NCBI RefSeq assembly: GCF_028682635.1
Contig: NZ_JANHLK010000027.1
Coordinates: 17,097 to 81,096, forward strand
DNA from: Pseudomonas putida
GTDB taxonomy: Bacteria; Pseudomonadota; Gammaproteobacteria; Pseudomonadales; Pseudomonadaceae
Length of the DNA: 64,000 nt
Direction: 5' to 3'
In this document: one piece after another, positions 27,201-35,340 of the stretch
Layout of the letters: each line of letters opens with the position of its first letter
Position numbering within the stretch: the first letter of the stretch is position 1
The notes under the pieces: model-generated
What the model was told of the DNA's origin: nothing
Database searches by the model: none
What the model saw: only the letters and a program-made list of their open reading frames with translations
Program-made: the position numbers and the translations under genes

Positions 27201-28301
27201 TTACTCCTTGTCCGCCAGATTGACCACGCGGTTGGAGCGATCCACCGGGCGTACGGCCTGCCCGTCGAGAAGCACATGGACGCCGGCGGCCACCACCCAG
27301 TCGCTGGCATTGAGGCCCTCGAGCACCGGAACGGTTTTCTCACCGAAGGCGCCGACCCGCACCGGGGTCTTCTTCAAGGTGTTGTTGGCGCTGACGACCC
27401 AGACGTAGGTCACGCCGTTTTCTGCAGTCAGCGCCGACAGTGGCACCGACAACGCCACGGCTTCGGCCGTCTGCACGAAGACACGGGCGCTCTGGCCGAG
27501 TTCGGCCGGCACCTTGCCGGCATTGAAGGCGATACGTGCAGCGAAGGTGCGGGACTTGGGATCAGCGGCCGGCGACAGCTCGCGGATGTGTCCGGCGAAG
27601 CGTTGATCCGGTTGCGTCCACAACTCCACTGCCACCGGCTGGCCGACCTTGAAGCGGCCGAAGCTCTGCTCCGGCAGGCTGATCAACACTTCACGCTCGC
27701 CATCGGTGGCCAGGGTGAACACTGTTTGCCCGGCCGCGACCACTTGCCCGACTTCCACCGCACGCTTGGCAACGATGCCATCCTGCGGCGCGCGCAATAC
27801 CGCGTAACTGGCCTGGTTGGTCGAGACGTTGAATTCGGCCTTGATCTGTTTAAGGCGCGCTTCACCGGAGCGGTACAGGTTTTCGTGATTGTCGTACTGC
27901 GAGCGGCTGACCAGCTGCCGCTCCATCAGCGTTTTGTAACGATCACGTTCGGCGCGCACCATGTTCAGGTTGGCCTCGGCGGCCGCGACCTGGGCGCGGG
28001 TGGCTTCCAGTTGCAGGCGCACGTCCTGGGGGTCGAGTTCTGCCAGTGGTTGATCGGCCTTGACCCGCTGCCCTTCGTCGACCAGTCGTCGGCTGACTTT
28101 GCCGCCAATGCGGAACGCCAGGTCCGGTTCAAAACGGGCGCGCACTTCACCGGGATAACTTTCCATCGCCTGGGCCGAAGGCTCTGGCTGGATCACCATG
28201 GCCGGGCGCACGCTGGCCACGGGCGCCTCCTCGTGACCACACGCGGTCAATAAGAACGCCAGGCTGACTGGCAACGCGAGGGGCAAGGCATAGCGGAACA
28301 T
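27201..28301 (-). CDS. mexJ: RND efflux periplasmic adaptor lipoprotein, MexJ-like
   Basis: Membrane-fusion protein linking the permease to an outer-membrane channel. The 366-residue protein has a lipoprotein signal (LAFLLTAC, lipid cysteine at residue 21), a biotinyl-lipoyl-like domain (YPGEVRARFEPDLAFRIGGKV), a coiled-coil hairpin around 100-165, and a beta-barrel region. First gene of the mexJK-type operon, divergent from the TetR gene, with a candidate operator between them. Confidence 0.9.
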   Translation of the reverse strand: MFRYALPLALPVSLAFLLTACGHEEAPVASVRPAMVIQPEPSAQAMESYPGEVRARFEPDLAFRIGGKVSRRLVDEGQRVKADQPLAELDPQDVRLQLEATRAQVAAAEANLNMVRAERDRYKTLMERQLVSRSQYDNHENLYRSGEARLKQIKAEFNVSTNQASYAVLRAPQDGIVAKRAVEVGQVVAAGQTVFTLATDGEREVLISLPEQSFGRFKVGQPVAVELWTQPDQRFAGHIRELSPAADPKSRTFAARIAFNAGKVPAELGQSARVFVQTAEAVALSVPLSALTAENGVTYVWVVSANNTLKKTPVRVGAFGEKTVPVLEGLNASDWVVAAGVHVLLDGQAVRPVDRSNRVVNLADKE

Positions 28302-28340
28302 GGTGAAGGACCTTTCGCCAATGGTGCTTGGAATAATTAT

Positions 28341-28376
28341 ACTGACGAGTATGTTATTAATAGCAAACTCACCAGT
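28341..28376. promoter_or_regulatory. Candidate TetR operator between mexJ and mexL
   Basis: An imperfect inverted repeat, ACTGACGAGT and ACTCACCAGT (8 of 10 positions complementary), spaced by 16 AT-rich bases in the 93-base divergent gap. Position and symmetry suit a TetR-family repressor controlling both directions. MexL of P. aeruginosa is known to bind the equivalent gap; binding here is inference. Confidence 0.6.
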
Positions 28377-28394
28377 CCAGTAATAAAAGCGAAT

Positions 28395-29033
28395 ATGCCG
28401 AACAATCTTTCAGCACCCAATGGCCCGGGCCGCCCCAAGGATCTGGCCAAGCGCCAGGCGATCCTCGATGCAGCGAAGACGCTGTTTCTGACCAAGGGTT
28501 ATGCCAACACCAGCATGGATGCCGTTGCAGCGCAGGCCGGGGTGTCGAAGCTGACGGTCTACAGCCACTTCAACGACAAGGAGACGCTGTTCTCCGCTGC
28601 CGTGGTGGCCAAGTGCGAGGAGCAATTGCCGTCGCTGTTCTTTGAGTTGCCGGAAGGCGTGGCAGTGGAAACGGTGCTGCTGAATATCGCCCGCGGCTTT
28701 CACCAGCTGATCAACAGCGACGAGTCGGTGAACCTGCACCGGTTGATCATGGCCCTGGGCAGCCAGGACCCGAAACTCTCGCTGATCTTCTTCGAGGCCG
28801 GGCCACAGCGCATGCTGCACGGCATGGAGCGGTTGCTGGCGCGGATCGACGAGAGTGGTGTGTTGAGTATCGATAAACCGCGCAATGCGGCGGAGCACTT
28901 CTTCTGCCTGCTCAAGGGCGCGGCGAATTTCCGGTTGCTTTACGGTTGCGGCGAGCCGTTGACCGGCGATGCGGCGGAGAGCCATGTGCAGGAAGTGGTG
29001 GGGTTGTTCATGCGGGCTTATCGGCCTGAGTGA
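28395..29033 (+). CDS. mexL: TetR-family repressor, MexL-like
   Basis: A 212-residue DNA-binding regulator. The N-terminal helix-turn-helix (AILDAAKTLFLTKGYANTSM... VSKLTVYSHF, about 17-60) is typical TetR/AcrR; the C-terminal part is the ligand domain (TetR_C of the AefR type). It is divergent from mexJ, has the length of P. aeruginosa MexL and the same neighbours. Expected to repress mexJK and itself. Confidence 0.88.
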   Translation: MPNNLSAPNGPGRPKDLAKRQAILDAAKTLFLTKGYANTSMDAVAAQAGVSKLTVYSHFNDKETLFSAAVVAKCEEQLPSLFFELPEGVAVETVLLNIARGFHQLINSDESVNLHRLIMALGSQDPKLSLIFFEAGPQRMLHGMERLLARIDESGVLSIDKPRNAAEHFFCLLKGAANFRLLYGCGEPLTGDAAESHVQEVVGLFMRAYRPE

Positions 29034-29066
29034 GCCTGATGGATTTGTAGTGATTGTGCCGGCGTA

Positions 29067-29140
29067 TTCGCGAGCAAGCCCGCTCCCACAGGGGGCCGAG
29101 GCGTTACACAAATCCCTGTGGGAGCGGGCTTGCTCGCGAA
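29067..29140. repeat. REP pair in outward orientation
   Basis: CGCGAGCAAGCCCGCTCCCACA is followed after 26 bases by TGTGGGAGCGGGCTTGCTCGCG. Here the TGTGGGAG ends face each other, opposite to the usual REPIN arrangement. It lies between the convergent mexL and rsmJ. Confidence 0.85.
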
Positions 29141-29155
29141 GCAGGCGACTCGGTC

Positions 29156-29938
29156 TTACGGCTTGAGCGCCTTCTTCGGATAGATGTCATACCGGCTGGA
29201 CTTGCCATCCAGCGCATGACTCGGCTTCGGCCCTTCGATGCACGGCGCCTTGCGCGGGCGCTTCACCACCACCCGGTGGGTGGCCAGCGCCAACGCCGCT
29301 TCGAGCAAGGCCGGCGCATCCGGATCATCCCCCACCAGCGGCCGGAACAGGCGCATTTCCTTCTTCACCAGGGCGGTTTTCTCACGATGGGGGAACATCG
29401 GGTCGAGGTAGATCACCTGCGGCGGCTCCCCCTCCCAATTGCGCATCACCTCGATCGAGTTGCCCTTGAGCAAGCGCATGCGCGCCACGATGGGCGCCAC
29501 GTCGAAATCTTCCGCGCCCCGGGCCAGGCCATCTTCGAGCAAGGCACCGATCAAGGGCTGACGCTCGATCAGGCTCATCTCGCAGCCCAGGCTCGCCAGC
29601 ACGAACGCATCCTTGCCCAGCCCGGCGGTGGCATCCAGCACACGCGGGCGAACGCCCTGGGCGATACCGACGGCCTTGGCGATCATCTGCCCGCTACCGC
29701 CACCGTACAACCGGCGATGCGCCGCGCCACCCTCGACGAAATCCACCCGCACCGGGCCGGGCGCGTCCGGCCCCAGCTGTTGCAGCTGCAAACCCTGGTC
29801 ACCCACCTGCAACGCGAACTCGCCGTCCGCCACTTGCAGCGGCAGGCCCAGGCGCTCGGCCCATTGCTCGGCCTGGGGCTCGAAGGCCGCACCCAGCGCC
29901 TCGACATGGATGCGGCAGGCCGCTGGTTGATCAATCAT
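29156..29938 (-). CDS. rsmJ: 16S rRNA (guanine1516-N2)-methyltransferase
   Basis: SAM-dependent enzyme methylating G1516 of 16S rRNA. The 260-residue protein has the RsmJ motifs RVDFVEGGAAHRRLYGGGSGQ, the SAM site VLDATAGLGKDAFVLASLG, and YLDPMFPHREKTALVKKEM, the catalytic DPMFP loop. Complete, monocistronic by position; convergent with mexL across a REP pair. Confidence 0.95.
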   Translation of the reverse strand: MIDQPAACRIHVEALGAAFEPQAEQWAERLGLPLQVADGEFALQVGDQGLQLQQLGPDAPGPVRVDFVEGGAAHRRLYGGGSGQMIAKAVGIAQGVRPRVLDATAGLGKDAFVLASLGCEMSLIERQPLIGALLEDGLARGAEDFDVAPIVARMRLLKGNSIEVMRNWEGEPPQVIYLDPMFPHREKTALVKKEMRLFRPLVGDDPDAPALLEAALALATHRVVVKRPRKAPCIEGPKPSHALDGKSSRYDIYPKKALKP

Positions 29939-30031
29939 CGGAAAACACGCTCAAAAAATTAATGATCGGCAAAAACGGCCGATAACAAAACTATCGAGCA
30001 TTTTGCCAGAGCTGAGCGTCGACCGAGAGAA

Positions 30032-30655
30032 ATGTCAGACATTCAACCCACAATCACAGGTTTTATCTCGCCCTACGGCGATTACAACCTGCGCAACACC
30101 CAGGCGCTGAGCGGCGTCAGTCACCTGTGGCAGGATTTCTTTGCCCGTGCGCTGGCCGATCAGTCGGGTGAAGCAGTGCTGCCTGAATCGTTGAATTTTC
30201 CCCCGGTCGACCTCGACAGCCCGGTTGAGCCCACCGTAGGCAGCGACCTGCTGGCCCACATCGTTTCCCAGCGCGAATGCGATGTGAAAGACAACGAAGT
30301 TCGTCCGCCCGAGCCGCTGTTCCTGCCGATTGCCGAATTCGAAATGGACCTGGCCGACAAGCCGTTCCCGCCCTTCCCGCCTGAAGAAATCGTTGCCCAG
30401 CAAAAACAGCAGGACTTCGAGAGCGGCTGGGTGCGCCCGATCGTGCTCACCGCCGGCCAACCGTTGCCAGAAACTGGCCCGGCGCCGCAACCGCGGGCGC
30501 TGCACCTGCCCATCGCCGAGTTCGAACTCGAGCTGCTGGACAAGCCCTTCCCGCCATTCTCGCCCGAAGAGATGGTGGAGCAACAGAAACAGCTCGATTT
30601 CGACAGCCGCTGGGCACGCCCGATCGTGCTGCAGAACCTGCGCCTGGCCGCCTGA
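30032..30655 (+). CDS. Conserved protein with a 44-residue internal duplication
   Basis: A 207-residue cytoplasmic protein, without signal peptide or membrane segment. Residues 96-139 and 157-200 are copies of one module (L-x-LPIAEFE...DKPFPPF-x-PEE...QQKQ-x-DF...RPIVL) with 33 of 44 identical residues. The N-terminus has FISPYGDYNLRNTQALSGVSHLWQDFFARA. Its place next to rsmJ matches a hypothetical gene at the same position in P. aeruginosa. It ends 3 bases from the convergent extensin-like gene. I do not recognise a function; the repeated Pro/Phe-rich module suggests a bivalent binding protein. Confidence 0.88.
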   Translation: MSDIQPTITGFISPYGDYNLRNTQALSGVSHLWQDFFARALADQSGEAVLPESLNFPPVDLDSPVEPTVGSDLLAHIVSQRECDVKDNEVRPPEPLFLPIAEFEMDLADKPFPPFPPEEIVAQQKQQDFESGWVRPIVLTAGQPLPETGPAPQPRALHLPIAEFELELLDKPFPPFSPEEMVEQQKQLDFDSRWARPIVLQNLRLAA

Positions 30656-30658
30656 GCC

Positions 30659-31348
30659 TCAACGACAGACCCACCAAGGCCCGACATCCACATGAAAGTG
30701 ATTGCGATGGGCGGCGTTGTAATCCGGGCTCAACACCACACTGAACAGGCCACAGGCGCCATCGCGGACCTGCCTTAGAAACGCGGCGTCCTGGTTACCC
30801 TTCGGCCAATCCTTGAGCACGCTGATGGTCCGACCGTCAGCCAGGCGAAAACCGGCGATATCCAGGGCATTGGCCGACGCATGCTGGCTACGCCTGCCAT
30901 TCTCGCGACTGTAGACATTGCGACAGGCAAAGCTGCCGAGATGATCGACCCGCGTGACGGCTTGCCCATAGACCGCCTGCGCCGCGGGTTGCAGCGCGTG
31001 ATGCTCGAACAGGGCGAACGACACCGCCAAGCGGCAACTGGCGAGGAAACTGCTGCTCAGGGCCACGTCACTGCCCTGGACACGCAGGGTATCGGTCAGC
31101 GGACATTTGGCGTCCGGGCTATCGGCCTGACGGGTCACGCGCAAACCGGAGCTGCTCAACGCCTGGTCGCACAGCTGCGGATCATCACGCAGACGCATCA
31201 GTTTGTAGCGGGTCAGAAGGTTAGGCTCAGCTTTCACATCGAGCGGCGCCCAGGGATTCCACTGTGGCGGCAGGGAGATCCAGCCGCGCCAGACGCCCAC
31301 TCCCGCCGCTGCAATGATCAACAGCAAAAGCCACCCGCGAAACCGCAT
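30659..31348 (-). CDS. Extensin-like (DUF882-type fold) envelope protein
   Basis: A 229-residue protein with an N-terminal membrane anchor or uncleaved signal (about 4-21) and an Extensin-like C-terminal domain. It holds conserved cysteines and SQHASANALDIAGFRLADG, HFHVDVG, the likely metal-site motifs of the peptidase-M15-like fold (His and Asp). A role in peptidoglycan is plausible from the fold but not proven. It starts 2 bases after the stop of the ICL/PEPM gene, as the last gene of a four-gene operon. Confidence 0.85.
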   Translation of the reverse strand: MRFRGWLLLLIIAAAGVGVWRGWISLPPQWNPWAPLDVKAEPNLLTRYKLMRLRDDPQLCDQALSSSGLRVTRQADSPDAKCPLTDTLRVQGSDVALSSSFLASCRLAVSFALFEHHALQPAAQAVYGQAVTRVDHLGSFACRNVYSRENGRRSQHASANALDIAGFRLADGRTISVLKDWPKGNQDAAFLRQVRDGACGLFSVVLSPDYNAAHRNHFHVDVGPWWVCR

Positions 31349-31350
31349 CG

Positions 31351-32172
31351 TCAGCCTTTGAAAAACTGATTGGCCTGGGCATACGGCATGGAGCGCGTCG
31401 TGAAGCCGAACGTGCCCGACGTCTTGATCTCCTCGGCGGCGCGATAGAACTCGCCTAACGCCGCCAGGGCCAGCGCCGAGCCGACACTGATGCGCTTGAC
31501 GCCCATTTCGCCCAGTTGCTCGACCGTCAGCTTCAAGCCGCCGGACATCAACACGTTGACCGGTTTCGGTGCCACGGCGCGGACCACGGCCAATACCTCT
31601 TCAGCGCTGCGCAACCCTGGCGCATACAACACGTCGGCGCCGGCTTCGGCGAACGCCTGCAAGCGGCGAATGGTGTCGGCCAGATCCGGATTGCCATGCA
31701 GGTAATTCTCGGCCCGGGCTGTCAGCGTAAACGCGAAGGGCAAGCTGCGGGCGGCAGCGACGGCAGCCTCGATACGCGCCACGGCATGTTCGAAGCAGTA
31801 AATCGGCCCCTCTGCACGGCCGGTGAAGTCTTCGATCGAACCGCCGACGGCACCGGCGGCCGCGGCTGCCAGAATGCTTTGTGCGCACTCGGCGGGATCA
31901 TCGGCAAAGCCGTTTTCCAGATCGACCGCGACCGGCAGGTCGGTGGCGGCCACAATCGCCCGGACGTTGGCCAGGGTGTCGTCCAGCGTCAGGCCGCCAT
32001 CGGGGCGGCCCTGGGAAAAAGCGTACCCGGCGCTGGTGGTCGCCAGCGCCTCGAAACCCAGGCTGGCGAGCATTTTCGCCGAGCCGGCGTCCCACGGATT
32101 GGGAATCACAAAAGCCCCTTGGCGTTCGTGCAGGACTCTGAACGCTTGGGCTCGAAGGGTTTGCGCATCCAT
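31351..32172 (-). CDS. Isocitrate lyase / PEP mutase superfamily protein
   Basis: A 273-residue TIM-barrel enzyme of the ICL/PEPM superfamily. These enzymes cleave or make C-C or C-P bonds of alpha-oxyacids (for example oxaloacetate decarboxylase, methylisocitrate lyase). Motifs are NPWDAGSAKML, TTSAGYAFSQG, DLENGFADD, GSIEDFTG and TARAENYL; the family's catalytic KKCGH-type loop is not evident, so a lyase of the methylisocitrate kind is unlikely. Start at 32172 is supported by AGGAG seven bases upstream. The physiological substrate is unknown. Confidence 0.88.
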   Translation of the reverse strand: MDAQTLRAQAFRVLHERQGAFVIPNPWDAGSAKMLASLGFEALATTSAGYAFSQGRPDGGLTLDDTLANVRAIVAATDLPVAVDLENGFADDPAECAQSILAAAAAGAVGGSIEDFTGRAEGPIYCFEHAVARIEAAVAAARSLPFAFTLTARAENYLHGNPDLADTIRRLQAFAEAGADVLYAPGLRSAEEVLAVVRAVAPKPVNVLMSGGLKLTVEQLGEMGVKRISVGSALALAALGEFYRAAEEIKTSGTFGFTTRSMPYAQANQFFKG

Positions 32173-32206
32173 TGGCAGGCTCCTGTGCAGGAAAACGAGT
32201 CCGCTG

Positions 32207-33064
32207 TCAGAGCAAGCCAAGTTGCTCGGCCGCGGGCTCTCTGTATAGCTCAGGCAGCGCCGGCAAGCCAGGCAGTCGCAACATCAGGCGTGTGTGAAAA
32301 CGTTGCGCCAGTTTCGCCGCGAGCAGATTGTCGGCGGTGTGCAGGAAGATGTAGGGCGTGCGACCCTCTTCGATCCACAGGGCGATTTTTTCTACCCACG
32401 GCTCCAGGAACGGATCGTTGGCTTCAAGCTGCGGATGACCGATGAAACGCACCTGCGGAAATTGCGTGAACGCTGCCGGGCGTGGTGGCACCCGGGGTTT
32501 CTTCGATTGGGCGTGAAGCACCGAGGGCTCGGTCGAGGTACAGCTGAACAGCGCACGGGGATCGAGGCAGATACGTTCGACGCCGCGATCGAGTAGAAGG
32601 CGATTGAGTTCGCGCTCGCTGTCACCCTTGGCGAAAAAGTCGTCATGGCGCACTTCCACCGCCAATGGCCGCTGCAGCCCATCGATAAATCCGGCCAGCT
32701 CCGGCAAGCGTTGTGGTGTGAAGCTCTTCGACAACTGCAACCACAGTGGGGACACCCGCTCACCGAGGGGGCTGAGTAGCTGGGTGAAGGTTTCGGCGGC
32801 GGTCAGTTGTTCGCGCAGGTCACCGCCGTGGCTGATCTCGCGGGGAAACTTCGCGGTGAAGCGAAAGTGTCCGGGCATGGCCTCGGCCCAGCGCTGCACG
32901 GTGCTGGCAGCCGGGCTCGCGTAGAAGGTCGTATTGCCTTCCACGGCATTGAACACTTGCGCATAGAGATTGAGAAAATCGGCGGGTTTGGCCGCAGGCG
33001 GGTACAGGTAATCGCGCCAGGCGTTTTCACTCCAGGACGGACAACCGAGGTAGTAAGGCAGCAT
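32207..33064 (-). CDS. DUF72 TIM-barrel protein
   Basis: A 285-residue protein of the DUF72/YecE family, a TIM-barrel of unknown activity. Visible hallmarks are YLGCPSWSENAW at the N-terminus, FNAVEGNTTFYASP, FRFTAKFPREISH, LAVEVRHDDFF and PYIFLHTADN. The ATG at 33064 shares its A with the TGA of the upstream 101-aa gene (TGATG), so the two are translationally coupled. The upstream in-frame extension lies inside that gene and was left out. Confidence 0.9.
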   Translation of the reverse strand: MLPYYLGCPSWSENAWRDYLYPPAAKPADFLNLYAQVFNAVEGNTTFYASPAASTVQRWAEAMPGHFRFTAKFPREISHGGDLREQLTAAETFTQLLSPLGERVSPLWLQLSKSFTPQRLPELAGFIDGLQRPLAVEVRHDDFFAKGDSERELNRLLLDRGVERICLDPRALFSCTSTEPSVLHAQSKKPRVPPRPAAFTQFPQVRFIGHPQLEANDPFLEPWVEKIALWIEEGRTPYIFLHTADNLLAAKLAQRFHTRLMLRLPGLPALPELYREPAAEQLGLL

Positions 33065-33369
33065 CAGATGTACAGGTCGAGGCCCAGCACTTGCGCATCC
33101 CAATCGACGAAACTGGCGGTGCTCAGGTAACTGGCCAGCGCCGTTGCCACGCTCTTGCTCATCGCGCGGTGATAAAGCATGTCCTGCTGACGGGCGGGAA
33201 GATTGCTGAGCTTTTGCGCGGCGGCCTTGGCGGCACGGGAAGCCAGTTGTTCTTCGCTGGCAAACTCCAGCTCACCCTCGATATCGACGGACTCGTCATG
33301 CACTACCTGGTCTTTGCGAGGCTTGCGCTTGATGGGGTAGGACTGAGAGGAAACGCCGTCTATACGCAT
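33064..33369 (-). CDS. Small conserved protein of unknown function, 101 aa
   Basis: A small soluble protein: basic N-terminus (SYPIKRKPRKD), acidic middle (DIEGELEFASEEQLASRAA), and a helical C-terminal half (MLYHRAMSKSVATALASYL). It is coupled to the DUF72 gene by a one-base overlap and is the first gene of the operon. No family is recognised. Confidence 0.82.
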   Translation of the reverse strand: MRIDGVSSQSYPIKRKPRKDQVVHDESVDIEGELEFASEEQLASRAAKAAAQKLSNLPARQQDMLYHRAMSKSVATALASYLSTASFVDWDAQVLGLDLYI

Positions 33370-33515
33370 AGGTGCATGCTCGGTATCAGTAATGGCAGTC
33401 TAGTGGCACCCAGGCCACATCGCAAACCGCCTAGTGATAACTAGAACACATAAAAGGCAAAAGGTTTAAAACCCGGGGTTACAAACTGACGATTGGCTTT
33501 GTCAGATAGATCGCC

Positions 33516-33620
33516 TTCGCGAGCAAGCCCGCTCCCACAGGGTTAGCGGAGATCCTGTGGGAGCGGGCTCACTCCCACAGGGTGGTGGAGAACCTGTGGG
33601 AGCGAGCTTGCTCGCGATGG
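33516..33620. repeat. Cluster of three REP copies
   Basis: Order: CGCGAGCAAGCCCGCTCCCACA, then a deleted copy TGTGGGAGCGGGCTCACTCCCACA (24 bases, both outer ends but no hairpin core), then TGTGGGAGCGAGCTTGCTCGCGATGG. The middle copy looks like a fusion by internal deletion. Confidence 0.85.
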
Positions 33621-33640
33621 GACCAACTCGGTCTGGAGGA

Positions 33641-34315
33641 TTAACGCGCCTTAGGCGTCGCCACTTTATCCCGCAGATAAACCGGCTGCGCCTCATCCGC
33701 CACAATCGCCTCCCCCCGCGCCCAGGCAAACCGCGCCAAGGTCAGCAAATCTTCTGCATGGGGTAGCATGCCTTCATCCTGGCCACTCAGCTCGACAGCG
33801 ATGCGCTCGGCATACCCCCAGCCCGTGCCTGCACCGAACCATTGGCCACTGGCATCGGCCGGCAAGGCAGCCGACTCCGGCGGCAATACCGCTTCAGCGC
33901 CGACCAGGCGCATCTCCCCCGCCGTCTCGCGGTAGCAGCCCCAATACACCTCGTCCATACGCGCATCGATGGCCGCCGCGACCTGGCTCACACCATGCTC
34001 GCGATAGGCGCGTTGGGCCAGCACGGCCAGGTTCGACACTGGCAACACCGGGCGATCGAGCGCAAACGCCAGGCCTTGCACCACACCGATGGCAATGCGC
34101 ACGCCGGTGAACGCGCCCGGCCCGCGACCGAAGGCGATGGCGTCGACCGCTTGCAGGGTGGTGCCTGCATCGGCGAGCAACTGCTGGATCATCGGCAGCA
34201 GCTTCTGTGCATGCAGGCGCGGAATCACCTCGTAATGGCTCGTCACTTTGCCGTCATGCAGCAAGGCAACGGAGCAAGCTTCAGTCGCGGTGTCCAGGGC
34301 CAGCAAGGTGCTCAT
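33641..34315 (-). CDS. tsaB: tRNA t6A synthesis protein TsaB
   Basis: TsaB is the scaffold partner of TsaD in threonylcarbamoylation of tRNA A37. The 224-residue protein has the ASKHA fold features LLALDTATEACSVAL, HAQKLLPMI and AFGRGPGAFTGVRIAIG. The start MSTLLALDTATEA at 34315 fits the family; the frame is open 16 codons upstream. It lies behind adk, separated by an intrinsic terminator. Confidence 0.94.
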   Translation of the reverse strand: MSTLLALDTATEACSVALLHDGKVTSHYEVIPRLHAQKLLPMIQQLLADAGTTLQAVDAIAFGRGPGAFTGVRIAIGVVQGLAFALDRPVLPVSNLAVLAQRAYREHGVSQVAAAIDARMDEVYWGCYRETAGEMRLVGAEAVLPPESAALPADASGQWFGAGTGWGYAERIAVELSGQDEGMLPHAEDLLTLARFAWARGEAIVADEAQPVYLRDKVATPKAR

Positions 34316-34363
34316 CGATGTATCCACAAGAGTGATCGGAAAAAAGTGCGTCAGTATAAACAA

Positions 34364-34387
34364 CTACGGCCCGCAAGCGGGCCGTAG
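34364..34387 (-). terminator. Intrinsic terminator of adk
   Basis: A perfect 10-bp stem CTACGGCCCG / CGGGCCGTAG with a 4-base loop, followed on the minus strand by TTGTTTATA. It is 16 bases after the adk stop. Confidence 0.82.
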
Positions 34388-34403
34388 AAGATCAAGCGAT
34401 TTT

Positions 34404-35051
34404 TCAGCTCAGGGCTGCAAGCACCTTGGCGGTGATTGCTTCAACCGAACCGACGCCTTCGATATGGCTGTACTTCGGCTTGCCATTGGCAGCCGACAGC
34501 TCCTGATAGAAGGCCACCAGCGGCTTGGTCTGCGAATGGTAGACCGACAGGCGATGACGCACGGTTTCTTCGGTGTCGTCCTTGCGCTGCACCAGCTCTT
34601 CGCCAGTGATGTCGTCCTTGCCGGCAACTTTCGGCGGGTTGTAGACGATGTGGTAAACGCGGCCGCTGGCCTCGTGAACACGGCGACCGGCGATACGTTG
34701 CACGATCTCTTCGTCTTCAACGGCGATTTCAACCACCGCATCCAGCTCGACGCCAGCAGTCACCAGGGCTTCAGCCTGGGGAATGGTGCGCGGGAAGCCG
34801 TCGAACAGGAAACCGTTGGCGCAGTCGGGCTGGGCGATACGGTCCTTGACCAGGGCGATGATCAAGTCATCGGACACCAGGCCGCCGGCATCCATGATGC
34901 TCTTGGCCTTGATGCCCAGCTCGGTGCCGGCCTTGACCGCGGCGCGCAGCATGTCGCCCGTGGAGATTTGTGGAATGCCGAATTTTTCGGTGATGAACTT
35001 AGCCTGAGTACCTTTACCGGCCCCGGGAGCTCCCAGCAGAATGACGCGCAT
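34404..35051 (-). CDS. adk: Adenylate kinase
   Basis: Interconverts ATP + AMP and 2 ADP. The 215-residue protein has the P-loop GAPGAGKGTQ (7-16), the AMP-binding segment STGDMLRAAV, the DGFPRT motif, and a full LID domain (RRVHEASGRVYH...), so it is the long bacterial form. The LID lacks the four-cysteine zinc site. GAGGAG precedes the ATG at 35051; five in-frame codons upstream were excluded. The 289-base gap up to ppc contains no gene that I support. Confidence 0.98.
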   Translation of the reverse strand: MRVILLGAPGAGKGTQAKFITEKFGIPQISTGDMLRAAVKAGTELGIKAKSIMDAGGLVSDDLIIALVKDRIAQPDCANGFLFDGFPRTIPQAEALVTAGVELDAVVEIAVEDEEIVQRIAGRRVHEASGRVYHIVYNPPKVAGKDDITGEELVQRKDDTEETVRHRLSVYHSQTKPLVAFYQELSAANGKPKYSHIEGVGSVEAITAKVLAALS

Positions 35052-35340
35052 CGATGTGCTCCTCAATTTTTTATTTAGATAACGTCAGATTCGCCTCGTG
35101 GGGCCAATCTCAAAAATAGGGTCGTGACCGCCCAAACGGCCAAAGGCTGCTCAAGATACACAGCAGGCTGCGCCCACACAAGCCGCCAAAAGTCGGAGAA
35201 ACCGCTGTCTGTCGTGACCCTGTAACCCGGTTCCCCAAGTCGCAACCCCATCATTAACTGTCGCTTGGCAGCACTTTTGCACCCGCTATCGAAGCACATC
35301 CGACGCTCGCGCCGGATGCTCCAAAGCACGACAACAAACC

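Noticed and set aside
35075..35329. 84-codon frame in the adk-ppc gap
   Set aside because: No ribosome-binding site or recognisable domain; it overlaps the expected adk promoter region.
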